Part shown: in pieces, positions 9,454 to 17,890 of the stretch
Layout of the letters: each line of letters opens with the position of its first letter
Numbering within the stretch: the stretch's first letter is position 1
Source: Fusobacteriota bacterium
Lineage (GTDB): Bacteria > Fusobacteriota > Fusobacteriia > JAPLKR01
Direction: 5' to 3'
Length of the DNA: 64,000 nucleotides
Assembly (NCBI GenBank): GCA_026387965.1
Contig: JAPLKR010000103.1
Location: forward strand, 6,473 to 70,472
Made by a program: the position numbers and the translations under genes
Notes under the pieces: model-generated
What the model was told of the DNA's origin: nothing
Seen by the model: only the letters and a program-made list of their open reading frames with translations
Databases searched by the model: none

Positions 9454-9699
9454 GATAACTATAGTCCCCCTTTATTTGAACTGAATCAAATAAAATTTTT
9501 TGAAGGTTATAAGGAGCTTACTGCAGAAATTATTTCAAAAAAAATTAAAGGATATTATAATTTTTCCGATGTTATTGCTGTAATAAAAGAAATTAGAAAA
9601 GCCTATGATAGAAGACAATTAATAGAATACTCAATTACCTACATCAATAGCGAGCATTTTACCTATAAAATATATTTACAACAAGGAGATATATCATGA
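9454..9699 (+). pseudogene. Remnant of a UTRA-type (GntR family) regulator C-terminus
   Basis: There is no start codon, but one frame stays open from 9454 to the TGA at 9697-9699. Its last 30 residues, including IEYSITYINSEHFTYKIYL, resemble the C-terminal strands of UTRA ligand-binding domains of GntR-type sugar regulators. The stop overlaps the next ATG (ATGA), as expected of an intact ancestral operon. The DNA-binding domain is missing. Inference: the regulator of the sugar locus was deleted from its 5' side. Confidence 0.5.
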
Positions 9700-10637
9700 A
9701 AAGAATGTTTGAAGTAACCTCAATTGAAATCGAGACATGGGGGAAAAATGAGTTAATTGAATCGATTAAAACTACTGAAGCTAGAACCATAATGGCTGAA
9801 ACAGTCGTAAGCGTTAAATCATTTGTAGGTGGATGTAGCAATCCTGAAACTGCTTCTGCTTTTGGCGCAGATATGATTACTCTAAATATGTTTAATCTTT
9901 TAGAACCCTATATCATGAATTTTGAAGATCCAGAATTTGAAGATGAAACCACTTCTGGCACACTCCAGACGCTATTGGCTGACATTAAATCTAAAACAAA
10001 AGATATCAATATTATTAGAAGACTCAAAAAACGCACCGGTCGTTTTATTGGTTTAAATATGGAACCAATCCCTAATGGCATTAAATATCCAGAAGGCTAT
10101 AAACTGACAAAAGATAATTTGCTACGAGTTAAAAAGCTCGGATTTGATTATATTGTAATTACTGGAAATCCTAAAACCATGATTACTATGCAAGGAATTG
10201 TTGATGGAATTCTTTTAGCAAAAGAGGTTTTAGGTGATTCATGTTTAATAATAGCTGGGAAAATGCATGGAGCAGGCTCAGGAAATTTATATAAAAAAGA
10301 AGATATGGTCAAATTTGCAGCCGCAGGAGCTGATGTGGTCATGATCGGGGCCCCATTAACACTTCCTGGAATGACCATCGATGTTGCCAAGGAAATTATC
10401 GACGCCATACATCAAAACGGCAAATTAGCATTAACTGCCATAGGAACATCTCAAGAAGGCGCCGATAGGGCTGTTATCGAGCAAATTGCCCTTGCTTCTA
10501 AGCAGGCTGGGTCAGATATTATTCATATTGGTGACGCAGGCTTTTGTGGAATTGCCGATCCAGAAAATATCAAGTATATGTCTATCGCTATAAGAGGAAA
10601 AAGACACACCTATAGTAGAATTGTCAATAGAAAATAG
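9696..10637 (+). CDS. DUF7916 family TIM-barrel-like protein (sugar/PTS-locus associated)
   Basis: 313 aa, intact, with AAGGAGA 6 nt before the ATG. The sequence has alternating strand-helix character with GADMITLNMFN, GLNMEPIP, DYIVITGNP, IIAGKMHGAGSG, GADVVMIGAPLTLPG and a C-terminal DIIHIGDAGFCG block. I recognise it as the family formerly annotated as PEP-phosphonomutase or haloacid-dehalogenase-like, usually found beside cellobiose/lactose-type PTS genes and SIS proteins. The reaction is unknown; a phosphosugar substrate is inferred from context. Its neighbours on both sides are decayed, so it may be under weak selection. Confidence 0.75.
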   Translation: MKRMFEVTSIEIETWGKNELIESIKTTEARTIMAETVVSVKSFVGGCSNPETASAFGADMITLNMFNLLEPYIMNFEDPEFEDETTSGTLQTLLADIKSKTKDINIIRRLKKRTGRFIGLNMEPIPNGIKYPEGYKLTKDNLLRVKKLGFDYIVITGNPKTMITMQGIVDGILLAKEVLGDSCLIIAGKMHGAGSGNLYKKEDMVKFAAAGADVVMIGAPLTLPGMTIDVAKEIIDAIHQNGKLALTAIGTSQEGADRAVIEQIALASKQAGSDIIHIGDAGFCGIADPENIKYMSIAIRGKRHTYSRIVNRK

Positions 10638-10656
10638 TAATTACTTTGATGGAGAA

Positions 10657-11870
10657 ATGAAAGATGTATTAAATAATTATATACTACTTTCTGCCGTAAA
10701 AATGAGAAATCAAAAGTATCTGTTAGCCATTCGTGATGAACTCATGCTTTCAATACCATTTATGATCTTTGAGCCCTTTTCCCTAATTATTGAGATTTTC
10801 CACTACCAGGAAGGTTGCCTCTTATTCATCGTTTATTTGTTGGAAGTTTTGATATTTATATTAATATGCCTGTTAACGTTACCTATCAATTAATGAGCAT
10901 TTATTCGTTGAGAGAGTTGCCTACCGACTTGCCAAAAATTATAAAACACTTCAACCTTTAGCTGCCGGTGCAACTGCTTTTTCAATTTTTATGATGGTAA
11001 TGCCCTTTTAAAATGATTCCATTCAAAATATTGTTGGCATTGAATACCATTTTTCTGTTGAGTGAATACCTATAAATATTTTAGGTAGTGGTGAGATGCT
11101 TGTGCCCATTTTATTTGCGATGCTTTCCACTGAACTATATCGTTTTTTGTCTATAAAAAATTACATTATAAATACCAGATAGTGTGCCTCCTGCAGTTTT
11201 TCAGTCATTTTCTGTTCTAGTTCCTGCATTGGCAGTCATTGTCGTATCCTGGTTAATAAAAATGGTAATTATAGTAACACCATATATTAATCTTTTAAAT
11301 ATTATTCGAGAAATCGTTGCAAAACCATTAGTCTGGGCAGGTGGGTCTTATCTTGGAGAATTACCCTGTGCATTTTCAAAATATGTACTGTGAGCTGTTA
11401 GTAATCACTGGACTGGACCCAATATTAATTACATTGTCTGATTAATACAGAGTCGCCGCATTACATGAACTACCTCTTCCCAATATCGTTACCAATTCAT
11501 TTGCAGATATTTTTGTAAATTTTGGTGGATCAGGATGTCAATTTGGTTTAACAATACTACTATTATTTAGAACGATAAGTCAACAACATATACAAATCAG
11601 ATTCTTAAGTTTTGGGGCTTGTTAATTTTATATCAACAAACGATTAATGTTTTGTATCCCTATCGTGTTAAATCCAATGATGATGATTCTATTTATATAT
11701 TACTCCCCTGGTTATAACAACTGTAACTTATTGGGCAACTTATTTGGGATTGCTCACTCATCAAACAAGTGTTATTGTACCTTGAACAACTCCTATTTTA
11801 TAGGACGTCTATATTTTTTATCTATTTTAGTGTAGCCTATCCAGTTTCCAATATTGATTATCCTTAGTCT
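10657..11870 (+). pseudogene. Degraded PTS EIIC permease (lactose/cellobiose type)
   Basis: Fragments in all three frames follow the order of a single EIIC protein. They are LLAIRDELMLSIPFM (N-terminal helix), VAYRLAKNYKTLQPLAAG, SGEMLVPILFAMLSTELYRF, DSVPPAVFQSFSVLVPAL, LPNIVTNSFADIFVNFGGSG, and FCIPIVLNPMMMI near the end. At least six stops or frameshifts separate them, so this cannot be sequence error. The intact protein would have imported and helped phosphorylate a beta-glucoside or amino-disaccharide. No EIIA or EIIB is visible nearby. Confidence 0.85.
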
Positions 11871-11899
11871 ATTTTAGAAGCAACCATATATATTAACAG

Positions 11900-12542
11900 G
11901 TCTCCATGCAGTAACCTTTCAAGATATCCCTCGAAGGAAATTCAATTATTTCACTCATGCCACACTTCTTGATCAAGTTGAAATTGTACGTAATTCATAT
12001 ATAGGAAAGAACGTTTTGATTAAAGGCAATATTATTGTTGGTGACAACACTCTTATTGACAATGGTGCTATGATTGGAAATAATGTCGTTATTGGAAATA
12101 ATTGCAAAAACCTAATCTATTGTATCTTTGAAGAAAATTCTACTATCGGTGATTTTTCGACCATCAACCACTGCGCAGAAATTGAAGTCATCTTGTTTGA
12201 AAAAGATGCGTTAGCAAACTATATGGAAATTCAAGGTATTGTGGTAAATACACTGATATAGGAGCAGGAATATTATTTAGTCCCCTCCGTTTTGATGATA
12301 AAAATGTAATGCACAATATACATGGCGAGAAAATTAAACCAAAAAACTATGCTAATGCCGGATTTGTTGGCGATTTTTTTAGGACTGCCGTTAATGCAGT
12401 GCTTATGCCTGGAGTTACGGTAGGTTCACGCTCACTTGTTGGGGTCAATGTTGTATTAGAAAAGGATTTAGATCGCAATAAATCTATTTTTGTTAAACAA
12501 GAATTAGTTGAAAAAAATTGGAACGAAGAAAGATATGGGTGA
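11900..12542 (+). pseudogene. Frameshifted hexapeptide-repeat acyltransferase-like protein
   Basis: From about 11909 one frame reads through left-handed beta-helix repeats (SYIGKNVLIKGN, IIVGDNTLIDNG, MIGNNVVIGNN). It ends at 12261, while a second frame resumes with KYTDIGAGILFSP and continues through FRTAVNAVLMPGVTVGSRS to 12542. One frameshift near 12236-12245 explains the break. This resembles the GlmU-like acetyltransferase/nucleotidyltransferase C-terminal fold that accompanies SIS and PTS genes. The N-terminus is not definable because the upstream DNA is decayed too. Confidence 0.7.
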
Positions 12543-12546
12543 TAAT

Positions 12547-13266
12547 ATGTTTGAATATATTAATAAAATGCAAAAAAAATTCTGTGAAGTAGGAGAAAAA
12601 AACAATGAATCAATCATAGAATGTTCTAAACTCATTTATAAATCTATTATAGAAGATAAAATTATACATATATTGGGAACAGGCCACTCTCACATGGTTG
12701 GATTAGAAAGCTTTATTAGAGCAGGCGGGCTTGCTAATATTAACGTTATCCTTGACTCAACCGTATTAACTGCTGATGGTGCTATTAGAAGCAGTAAAAT
12801 GGAACGTGTAAGCGGCATCGCAGAAATACTTTTCGATTCTTATAAAATTGATCCAGAGGATTTGGTTATTGTTATTTCTAATTCAGGCAGAAATGCTCTA
12901 CCTCTCGAATTTGCCATGCTTGCAAAAAAAAATGGAAACTCTCTGGTGGTGATAACATCGCTTGAACAAAGTAAACAATATCCAAGTCGACATTTTAGTG
13001 GTAAAAAACTCTACGAAATTGGTGATATTATTCTTGATAACTGCGTTCCAAGTGGAGATGGCATTATATCTATTCAAGGTGAAAATGTAGGAGGGGTATC
13101 TACATTAACAGGTATGGTTTTATTAACGACAGCCATTACCGAAGGAATGAAACTTGCTGAAAATGAAAATATTGACATCCCCATTTTTACCAGTCAAAAT
13201 ATTGATGAAAAGAATAGAAATAATGAATTGTATCAACGTTTTGGACATCGAATAAAGCATACATAG
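12547..13266 (+). CDS. SIS-domain phosphosugar-binding protein (COG4821-like)
   Basis: 239 aa from the ATG at 12547, with GGGTGA just upstream; an in-frame ATG at 12535 is the alternative and would overlap the preceding pseudogene. The SIS motifs are ILGTGHSHMVG (sugar-phosphate loop) and VIVISNSGRNALPLEFA, followed by GDGIISIQGENVGGVSTL. The family binds or isomerises phosphosugars, often amino sugars, beside PTS genes. It remains intact while the transporter is broken. Confidence 0.82.
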   Translation: MFEYINKMQKKFCEVGEKNNESIIECSKLIYKSIIEDKIIHILGTGHSHMVGLESFIRAGGLANINVILDSTVLTADGAIRSSKMERVSGIAEILFDSYKIDPEDLVIVISNSGRNALPLEFAMLAKKNGNSLVVITSLEQSKQYPSRHFSGKKLYEIGDIILDNCVPSGDGIISIQGENVGGVSTLTGMVLLTTAITEGMKLAENENIDIPIFTSQNIDEKNRNNELYQRFGHRIKHT

Positions 13267-13450
13267 TGAATTCAATAATAACGTTTAAAGGAGTTATCCC
13301 GTCCCACAAAAATGAGGCAGAATTTTAAAAAAAAATATTTCAGAGGGATAAGCGGCAGGAAGAGATTTTTTTCTCTTTCTGCTTTTAATTTTTGGTACCT
13401 CAATTGTCAAATTAAGTGCAACTAAATTATGAATCGAGGAAATCAAATAA
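13267..13450. other. Intergenic stretch with possible insertion-sequence end remnant
   Basis: Part of a 404-bp gap without a real gene. Around 13394-13430 the sequence contains a TGTCAAATTAAGTGCAA block that reminds me of the terminal repeats of IS30-family elements; no transposase or second end is present. A 37-codon frame from 13311 has no recognisable product. Confidence 0.25.
13355..13392 (+). terminator. Terminator after the SIS gene
   Basis: GCAGGAAGAGA pairs with TCTCTTTCTGC (one G-T wobble) around a short T loop, followed by TTTTAATTTTT. It closes the plus-strand sugar locus about 90 nt after the SIS stop codon. Confidence 0.65.
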
Positions 13451-13487
13451 AAAGGATTAGACAATATTTTGTCTAATCCTTTTTTCT
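13451..13487. terminator. Bidirectional terminator between convergent genes
   Basis: AAGGATTAGACA and TGTCTAATCCTT form a perfect 12-bp stem with A-rich and T-rich flanks on the two sides, so it can stop transcription from the SIS gene and from the purine permease. Confidence 0.8.
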
Positions 13488-13670
13488 ATATAAATGTATC
13501 TATTTTTTTTTTGAGTCATGTGAAAATGTTCTTGTATGCATAATACCTCCGAAGGTAAATATATTTTTTATTTATATTTTACCATTTTATACTCAAAAAG
13601 ACTAGTTAATTCACATAAACATAAAAAGAGATGAATATATTTTGTAGTTTAAACTAAATTAATTTAAAAA

Positions 13671-14966
13671 CTACTTACTAAACATCATAAATACTAGATT
13701 TGCAACAGATATTGCTGCCAGAATCCACATTACACTATTCACTTCTTTCGTATTACCTACAAATATTTTGACAACAACATAAAGAATGAATCCAAAGCTA
13801 ATTCCCGTGGTTATACTATAAGTAAGTGGCATGATAATGGTCGTAAAAAATGCTGGTATAGCATCTTCTAGATTAACTAAATTAACTCTATTTATATTTT
13901 TAAACATAATAATACCTACAATCACGAGCGCTGGTGCTGTTGCAAATGCAGGAACTATCGAAATAATAGGTGAAAAGAAAAGTGCAATGAGAAAGAAAAG
14001 ACCCATGAAGAGTGCTGCCAGACCTGTTTTGGCTCCTTCTGCAATTCCAGTTGCAGACTCCACAAACGTTGTTGCTGAAGAGCTTCCAATGAGTGATGCG
14101 CACGTAGTTGAAAGGGCATCTACAAAAAGAATTTTCTCAATATTTTCAATTTCACCTTTTTTATTATAAAGCTTACCTTCTATTGAACACGCCATAGCTG
14201 TACTTGCTGAGTCAAATAGATTTACAAATACAAATGAGAATATGGCTCCAATAAATCCCCAATGAAGGGCAGCTATAATATCTAAATGTAAAAATATAGG
14301 TCCAATAGATGGTGGCATAGCTATAATATGCGTCGGAAGTGCTGATTGTTTAAAGATAATACCAAGAGCTGTTGCTATCAAAATTCCATATAAAATAGAG
14401 CCTTTCACCCCTTTAATCATAAAAAATATTATTACTAACAAACCAATTAATCCAATGATTAATCCCGGTGTAAATTTACCCATACTCACAATCGTTGCAT
14501 CATTTCCTGTAATCAACCCCATGGATTTTAAACCAATAAAACATAAGAATAACCCTACTCCTGCAGGAATGCTTGCTTTAAATCCTTCTGGAAGAGAATA
14601 TATCACCATTTCACGCACTTTGAAGAAAGTCAAAATAATAAATATTACCCCAGATATAAATACAATTCCAAGAGCAGTTTGCCAAGGTACTTTTCCACTC
14701 ACAACTAACGTGTAAGCAAAGAATGCATTCAGTCCCATCCCAGGAGCAATTAAAAATGGCACATTTGCAATAAATGCTACTAGAATACAACTAATAATAA
14801 TAATCAAACATGTCGCCGTAATTAATGCATTAAAAGGCATACCTGTTGCCGACAATACCGATGGATTAACAAAAATAATATAAGATGCTGTTAAAAATGT
14901 TGTAAGAGCACCAATTAACTCCTTTTTTACTGTGGTATTTTTTTCTGCCAACTTAAATAGTGACAC
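13671..14966 (-). CDS. AzgA-type guanine/hypoxanthine permease (NCS2)
   Basis: About 431 aa from the GTG at 14966, which follows a GGGGGA ribosome site; the open frame extends to 15062 but the extra residues are not hydrophobic or conserved. Roughly 12-14 membrane helices. Family blocks include NPSVLSATGMP, FLIAPGMGLNAFFAY, LPEGFKASIPAGVGLF, FVFVNLFDSASTAMACSIEG and SSSATTFVESATGIAEGAKTGLAAL. AzgA members import adenine, guanine or hypoxanthine with protons. The guanine riboswitch in its leader points to guanine/hypoxanthine as substrate. Confidence 0.9.
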   Translation of the reverse strand: MSLFKLAEKNTTVKKELIGALTTFLTASYIIFVNPSVLSATGMPFNALITATCLIIIISCILVAFIANVPFLIAPGMGLNAFFAYTLVVSGKVPWQTALGIVFISGVIFIILTFFKVREMVIYSLPEGFKASIPAGVGLFLCFIGLKSMGLITGNDATIVSMGKFTPGLIIGLIGLLVIIFFMIKGVKGSILYGILIATALGIIFKQSALPTHIIAMPPSIGPIFLHLDIIAALHWGFIGAIFSFVFVNLFDSASTAMACSIEGKLYNKKGEIENIEKILFVDALSTTCASLIGSSSATTFVESATGIAEGAKTGLAALFMGLFFLIALFFSPIISIVPAFATAPALVIVGIIMFKNINRVNLVNLEDAIPAFFTTIIMPLTYSITTGISFGFILYVVVKIFVGNTKEVNSVMWILAAISVANLVFMMFSK

Positions 14967-15224
14967 ACTTCCCCCTAATTTTTTTATTTCATAATTTACG
15001 CTACTGTAATAATAGCATAAATTATATTGAGAACAAAATAAATTACCCCTATTGTAACTCATTTTCTATACTTGACCAAGAATATAGTTAAATAAATATT
15101 CCTCATAGTAGAAAAAAATAATTTGAATGTCATGTAGCCAAATGGTAATGATACTAGTCAAATTTCTCCCCCATTAAGCTCATTTTCAACATATTTTCAA
15201 CTTACTTTCTTTCTGAATTTTAAT

Positions 15225-15262
15225 AAAAAAAGAATCTGAAATAGCGAACTATTTTAGACTCT
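15225..15262 (-). terminator. Riboswitch expression-platform terminator
   Basis: Reading the minus strand, GAGTCTAAAATAG pairs with CTATTTCAGATTC (one mismatch, one G-T) across a TTCG tetraloop and is followed by seven T. It lies about 33 nt after the guanine aptamer. Ligand-bound aptamer would favour this terminator and turn the permease off. Confidence 0.85.
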
Positions 15263-15294
15263 CAATTATCAAATAATTAAAGAATTGAAAATAA

Positions 15295-15362
15295 CTCATA
15301 GTCCAGCACTTTACGGTTGCTAGGTAGAAACTTATGGACCATATCTCCAAATTTATATAAGC
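15295..15362 (-). ncRNA. Purine riboswitch, guanine class
   Basis: On the minus strand the P1 helix pairs CTTATA with TATGAG. The conserved J2/3 core TTTCTACC, the P3 side CCGTAAA and the J3/1 segment GGACTATG are all in place. The discriminating residue in GACTA is C, which by known purine-riboswitch rules pairs with guanine or hypoxanthine rather than adenine. The spacing to the P2/P3 loops is normal. Confidence 0.93.
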
Positions 15363-15381
15363 TAATAATATTTATATCTTA

Positions 15382-15410
15382 AGTATAACATTAACCATTT
15401 TCGGATACAA
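15382..15410 (-). promoter_or_regulatory. Promoter of the riboswitch-permease transcript
   Basis: TTGTAT and TATACT are separated by 17 nt on the minus strand. The predicted start falls about 13 nt upstream of the aptamer P1 helix. Confidence 0.7.
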
Positions 15411-15465
15411 TATATTTTTTGACCAATTTATGCGAATTAATTCACCATTGTTCACTCTTTACCCA

Positions 15466-15951
15466 TCATATCAAACCACTTCCATTGTTCACTTCAGAAA
15501 AATGCTTTCTTAAACTCTTTATAATCGCTACCATAGATTCTTCCTCTATTAATTCCCTACTAAAATTCTCAACACCCTCATGATAAGGGAAATTCTCTCG
15601 CATTTTAGGATACCAATCTCCCGGACGGGGTAAATCGAGTGTTTTTCTAGGTATCATATGCAAGTGCAGATGCATAACCGTTTGACCTGCACATTCGCCA
15701 TCTTGAATGGTTAAATCAAATCCCTCTGCGTTAAATAAAGATTTAAATTCCTCGACACATATTTGTGCTAAATCAATCAGTTCATGTCGAAGTTCTGAAT
15801 TTAACTCTAAAAAGGATATATAGTGATGTTTTGGCACAATCAAACTATGCCCCGGTAGAATGGGGGCAATATTATAGATTACTCTAAAATTTTCACTTTC
15901 ATAAAACTGATTATTCAGAATTTCTTCACTACAAAATACGCATTTCTTCAC
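15466..15951 (-). CDS. HIT-family nucleotide hydrolase
   Basis: 161 aa. The histidine triad HLHLH is at residues 94-98 (central nucleophile His96), with the FHIT-like upstream block LPGHSLIVPKHH. A CVFC pair at residues 4-7 could hold zinc. Such proteins hydrolyse dinucleoside polyphosphates or nucleoside phosphoramidates in the cytoplasm. It is a single gene upstream of the riboswitch promoter, with no obvious partner. Confidence 0.87.
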   Translation of the reverse strand: MKKCVFCSEEILNNQFYESENFRVIYNIAPILPGHSLIVPKHHYISFLELNSELRHELIDLAQICVEEFKSLFNAEGFDLTIQDGECAGQTVMHLHLHMIPRKTLDLPRPGDWYPKMRENFPYHEGVENFSRELIEEESMVAIIKSLRKHFSEVNNGSGLI

Positions 15952-16021
15952 ATCTCCCCCTTATTTACACAATTTGCACATACTATAGCAAATCAAAAAC
16001 AAAACTGGATACTTTCCAATA

Positions 16022-16093
16022 TGTCACCCTGAGCGAAGCCGAGAGATCTATCCCTGTAAATTTCGAGATGTCTCCACGTAGGTCGACATGACA
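16022..16093. repeat. Dispersed palindromic repeat, copy 1
   Basis: A 72-bp imperfect palindrome with ends TGTCA...TGACA. The 5' arm contains GAGCGAAGCCGAGAGATCT and the 3' arm AGATGTCTCCACG. A related 80-bp copy lies at 61891-61970. Such elements resemble small non-autonomous transposon-like or REP-type repeats and are often present in many chromosomal copies. Confidence 0.65.
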
Positions 16094-16226
16094 ACATTGT
16101 CAAGGTTTGTTTTGAAACTGCTCTAGTAAAATTTACTTCACTATTAATTATTAGAGGAGATGTTAAGGATTAACTGCACAAAACACCTGTATACTTAACT
16201 AAAGAATAACACTTCGGAGGTGTGCA

Positions 16227-16400
16227 GTGAAAAAAATTACTCTTATATTAATTCTTATCATTATTGTTTTAACAATATCCTCTACAAGTTTTAGTACTAT
16301 GTTTACGCCTAGTAATGTAAACCCTAAAATTCAGCAACAATTTCAATCGCAGCAAATGAACTTCTTCCTTACGGATAATAATCAGCAAATGTTTAATTAG
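16227..16400 (+). CDS. Small secreted or membrane peptide (57 aa)
   Basis: GTG start with GGAGGTG 4 nt upstream, 57 codons, TAG stop. Residues 2-24 are a Lys-Lys start followed by a strongly hydrophobic Ile/Leu stretch like a signal peptide. The rest is a short Gln/Asn/Phe-rich tail. A TATACT -10 box at about 16189-16194 and a terminator after the stop suggest an independent small gene. No family recognised; candidates include a surface peptide or a membrane-acting toxin-like peptide, neither supported further. Confidence 0.55.
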   Translation: MKKITLILILIIIVLTISSTSFSTMFTPSNVNPKIQQQFQSQQMNFFLTDNNQQMFN

Positions 16401-16404
16401 CCGT

Positions 16405-16455
16405 TTTATGATATATAATATATCATAAAAAAATCCCTCGAGAGAGGGATTTTAA
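16405..16455. terminator. Two adjacent hairpins, bidirectional terminator
   Basis: TTTATGATATA/TATATCATAAA form one stem at 16405-16428. AAATCCCTC/GAGGGATTT form a second at 16431-16453, with T-rich sequence on one side and A-rich on the other. They separate the plus-strand peptide gene from the minus-strand porin gene. Confidence 0.75.
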
Positions 16456-16460
16456 TGTTT

Positions 16461-17624
16461 CTAGAAAGCGTAGTTAAATCCTGTATAGATTTGCCCACCA
16501 TAGTTAGTAGAAGAGTTTCCAGCATGATTTTGAATCATCGAAGTGCCTAAGCTATTTGTATAGTATTTTGCATATACCTGAGCATTTGTTGTCCAAGTTA
16601 AGCAATGGGTAATATTCATTGTATAAGCGATACCTGGGTAAAAACAAAGTTTTTGAGCTCCAGGCGTCGCTTGTGTCGTTTGAATACTATCATTACTTAT
16701 TGTATTGAAAATATAGTAACGTGTATCAAAGTTCAGGTTAAGTCCTGGTATAGATGCAACATTATAACTTAACATTGCAGGATGAATAATGATATCATTG
16801 TTCGTCTCGTTATTTACAGCATTTGAAAGGATAATGTAGTTGTCATTAGCCTGTTGTAATTGAACCCCTGTTCCCAATGTGAACTGAGAATTTACTTGTC
16901 TTGTATACATAGGGAAAGCTGAGAAATACTCTCCATTTGCTCCATTCCAATTTGCTCCAGCAGTATTATAACCAGAAGATTGGTTAATTGCTGTTTGTCC
17001 ATTAGCACTTCCTATTACTTGAAATGTTAACGCAAGTCCATATGTGTTTGCTCCATTAATATATGTTAAGTTTGGTGCTATTTGGTAACCAGTTACTAAT
17101 ACTGGAGATATATTATATGTTCCAGTTGTTGTAGTATATTGACCATTCGATTGAGATCTCCAGTTAAGGTAGCTTACGTTCAATGAAGTTGTTAGTCCAT
17201 TTTGGAAGTTATATGCACCTGTCATTCCCCATGTGTTTAACATTACATTTTGGTTTCCTGCACCCGCTGTATTTGCATAAGCACTATTAATCTTACCTGT
17301 GAAATCTGTTGCACCATTTAAACTCCAAGTCCAATTTCCAGTTTTATAGTTTAAATTTAGTGCATTTGGGTTATCAAATGCAGGTGATCCACCTTGATCT
17401 GGCTTAACTCCACCCATAACTGAAACATTTCCTGTGAAATCTGGTACAGTATTTACAGGGGATGCTGCTACTGCTGCTGCATTAATTGTATTTGCTGCTG
17501 CTGCAGTATTTGATTCTGTAACGATATTTTGTGAAATTGTGTTTGCCATTGGAGCTGTTACACCTGCTAATGACACTGCAGCTGCTATTGCAAAAATCGC
17601 TGTTACTAATAATTTTTTATTCAT
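16461..17624 (-). CDS. Outer-membrane beta-barrel (porin-like) protein
   Basis: 387 aa with a classical signal peptide ending near VTAPMA (residue 27). The mature protein has many alternating amphipathic strands (for example NWTWSLNGATDF, LTTSLNVSYLNWRSQS, LNLNFDTRYYIF) and ends in FNYAF, the C-terminal Phe signature of BAM-inserted proteins. No named porin family recognised. The gene has its own promoter, AAGGAGA ribosome site and terminator. A close paralogue without signal peptide lies directly upstream. Confidence 0.8.
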   Translation of the reverse strand: MNKKLLVTAIFAIAAAVSLAGVTAPMANTISQNIVTESNTAAAANTINAAAVAASPVNTVPDFTGNVSVMGGVKPDQGGSPAFDNPNALNLNYKTGNWTWSLNGATDFTGKINSAYANTAGAGNQNVMLNTWGMTGAYNFQNGLTTSLNVSYLNWRSQSNGQYTTTTGTYNISPVLVTGYQIAPNLTYINGANTYGLALTFQVIGSANGQTAINQSSGYNTAGANWNGANGEYFSAFPMYTRQVNSQFTLGTGVQLQQANDNYIILSNAVNNETNNDIIIHPAMLSYNVASIPGLNLNFDTRYYIFNTISNDSIQTTQATPGAQKLCFYPGIAYTMNITHCLTWTTNAQVYAKYYTNSLGTSMIQNHAGNSSTNYGGQIYTGFNYAF

Positions 17625-17648
17625 ATATATCTCCTTATTTTGTTTTCA

Positions 17649-17676
17649 ACTGTAATTACTTTATTCGCATTACAGT
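17649..17676. repeat. Perfect inverted repeat in the porin 5' UTR
   Basis: ACTGTAAT and ATTACAGT (8 bp each) with a 12-nt spacer lie between the promoter and the ribosome site of the porin gene. It could be an operator just downstream of the transcription start or an mRNA-stabilising stem. Confidence 0.5.
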
Positions 17677-17688
17677 CTTTATGTTATT

Positions 17689-17717
17689 ATGATATCATAA
17701 TTTTTTTTAATTTGCAA
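17689..17717 (-). promoter_or_regulatory. Porin promoter
   Basis: TTGCAA and TATCAT with a 17-nt spacer on the minus strand, about 65 nt before the porin start codon. Confidence 0.55.
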
Positions 17718-17890
17718 TAATAAATATGTGATTTATGTGTATTTTTACGCACTTTTCTGTGTATTCTTAATTTTTATTTATACAGTTCTATTCACTGGTG
17801 TAACTAAAAATCATATATTTCATTACTTGATGGGCACGCAATTGACAGGAAAAACACTCTTTATTAAGAGTTCTTCATATTTTAGGTAAT

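Noticed and set aside
9659-9841. 60-codon minus-strand frame at the DUF7916 start
   Set aside because: It overlaps an intact gene with a strong ribosome site and lacks any of its own.
12508-12546. TTG at 12508 as the SIS protein start
   Set aside because: It lies inside the upstream acyltransferase remnant without a ribosome site; the ATG at 12547 fits the family N-terminus better.
13394-13430. Intact IS30 element
   Set aside because: Only one end-like sequence is present; there is no transposase frame within reach and no matching opposite end.
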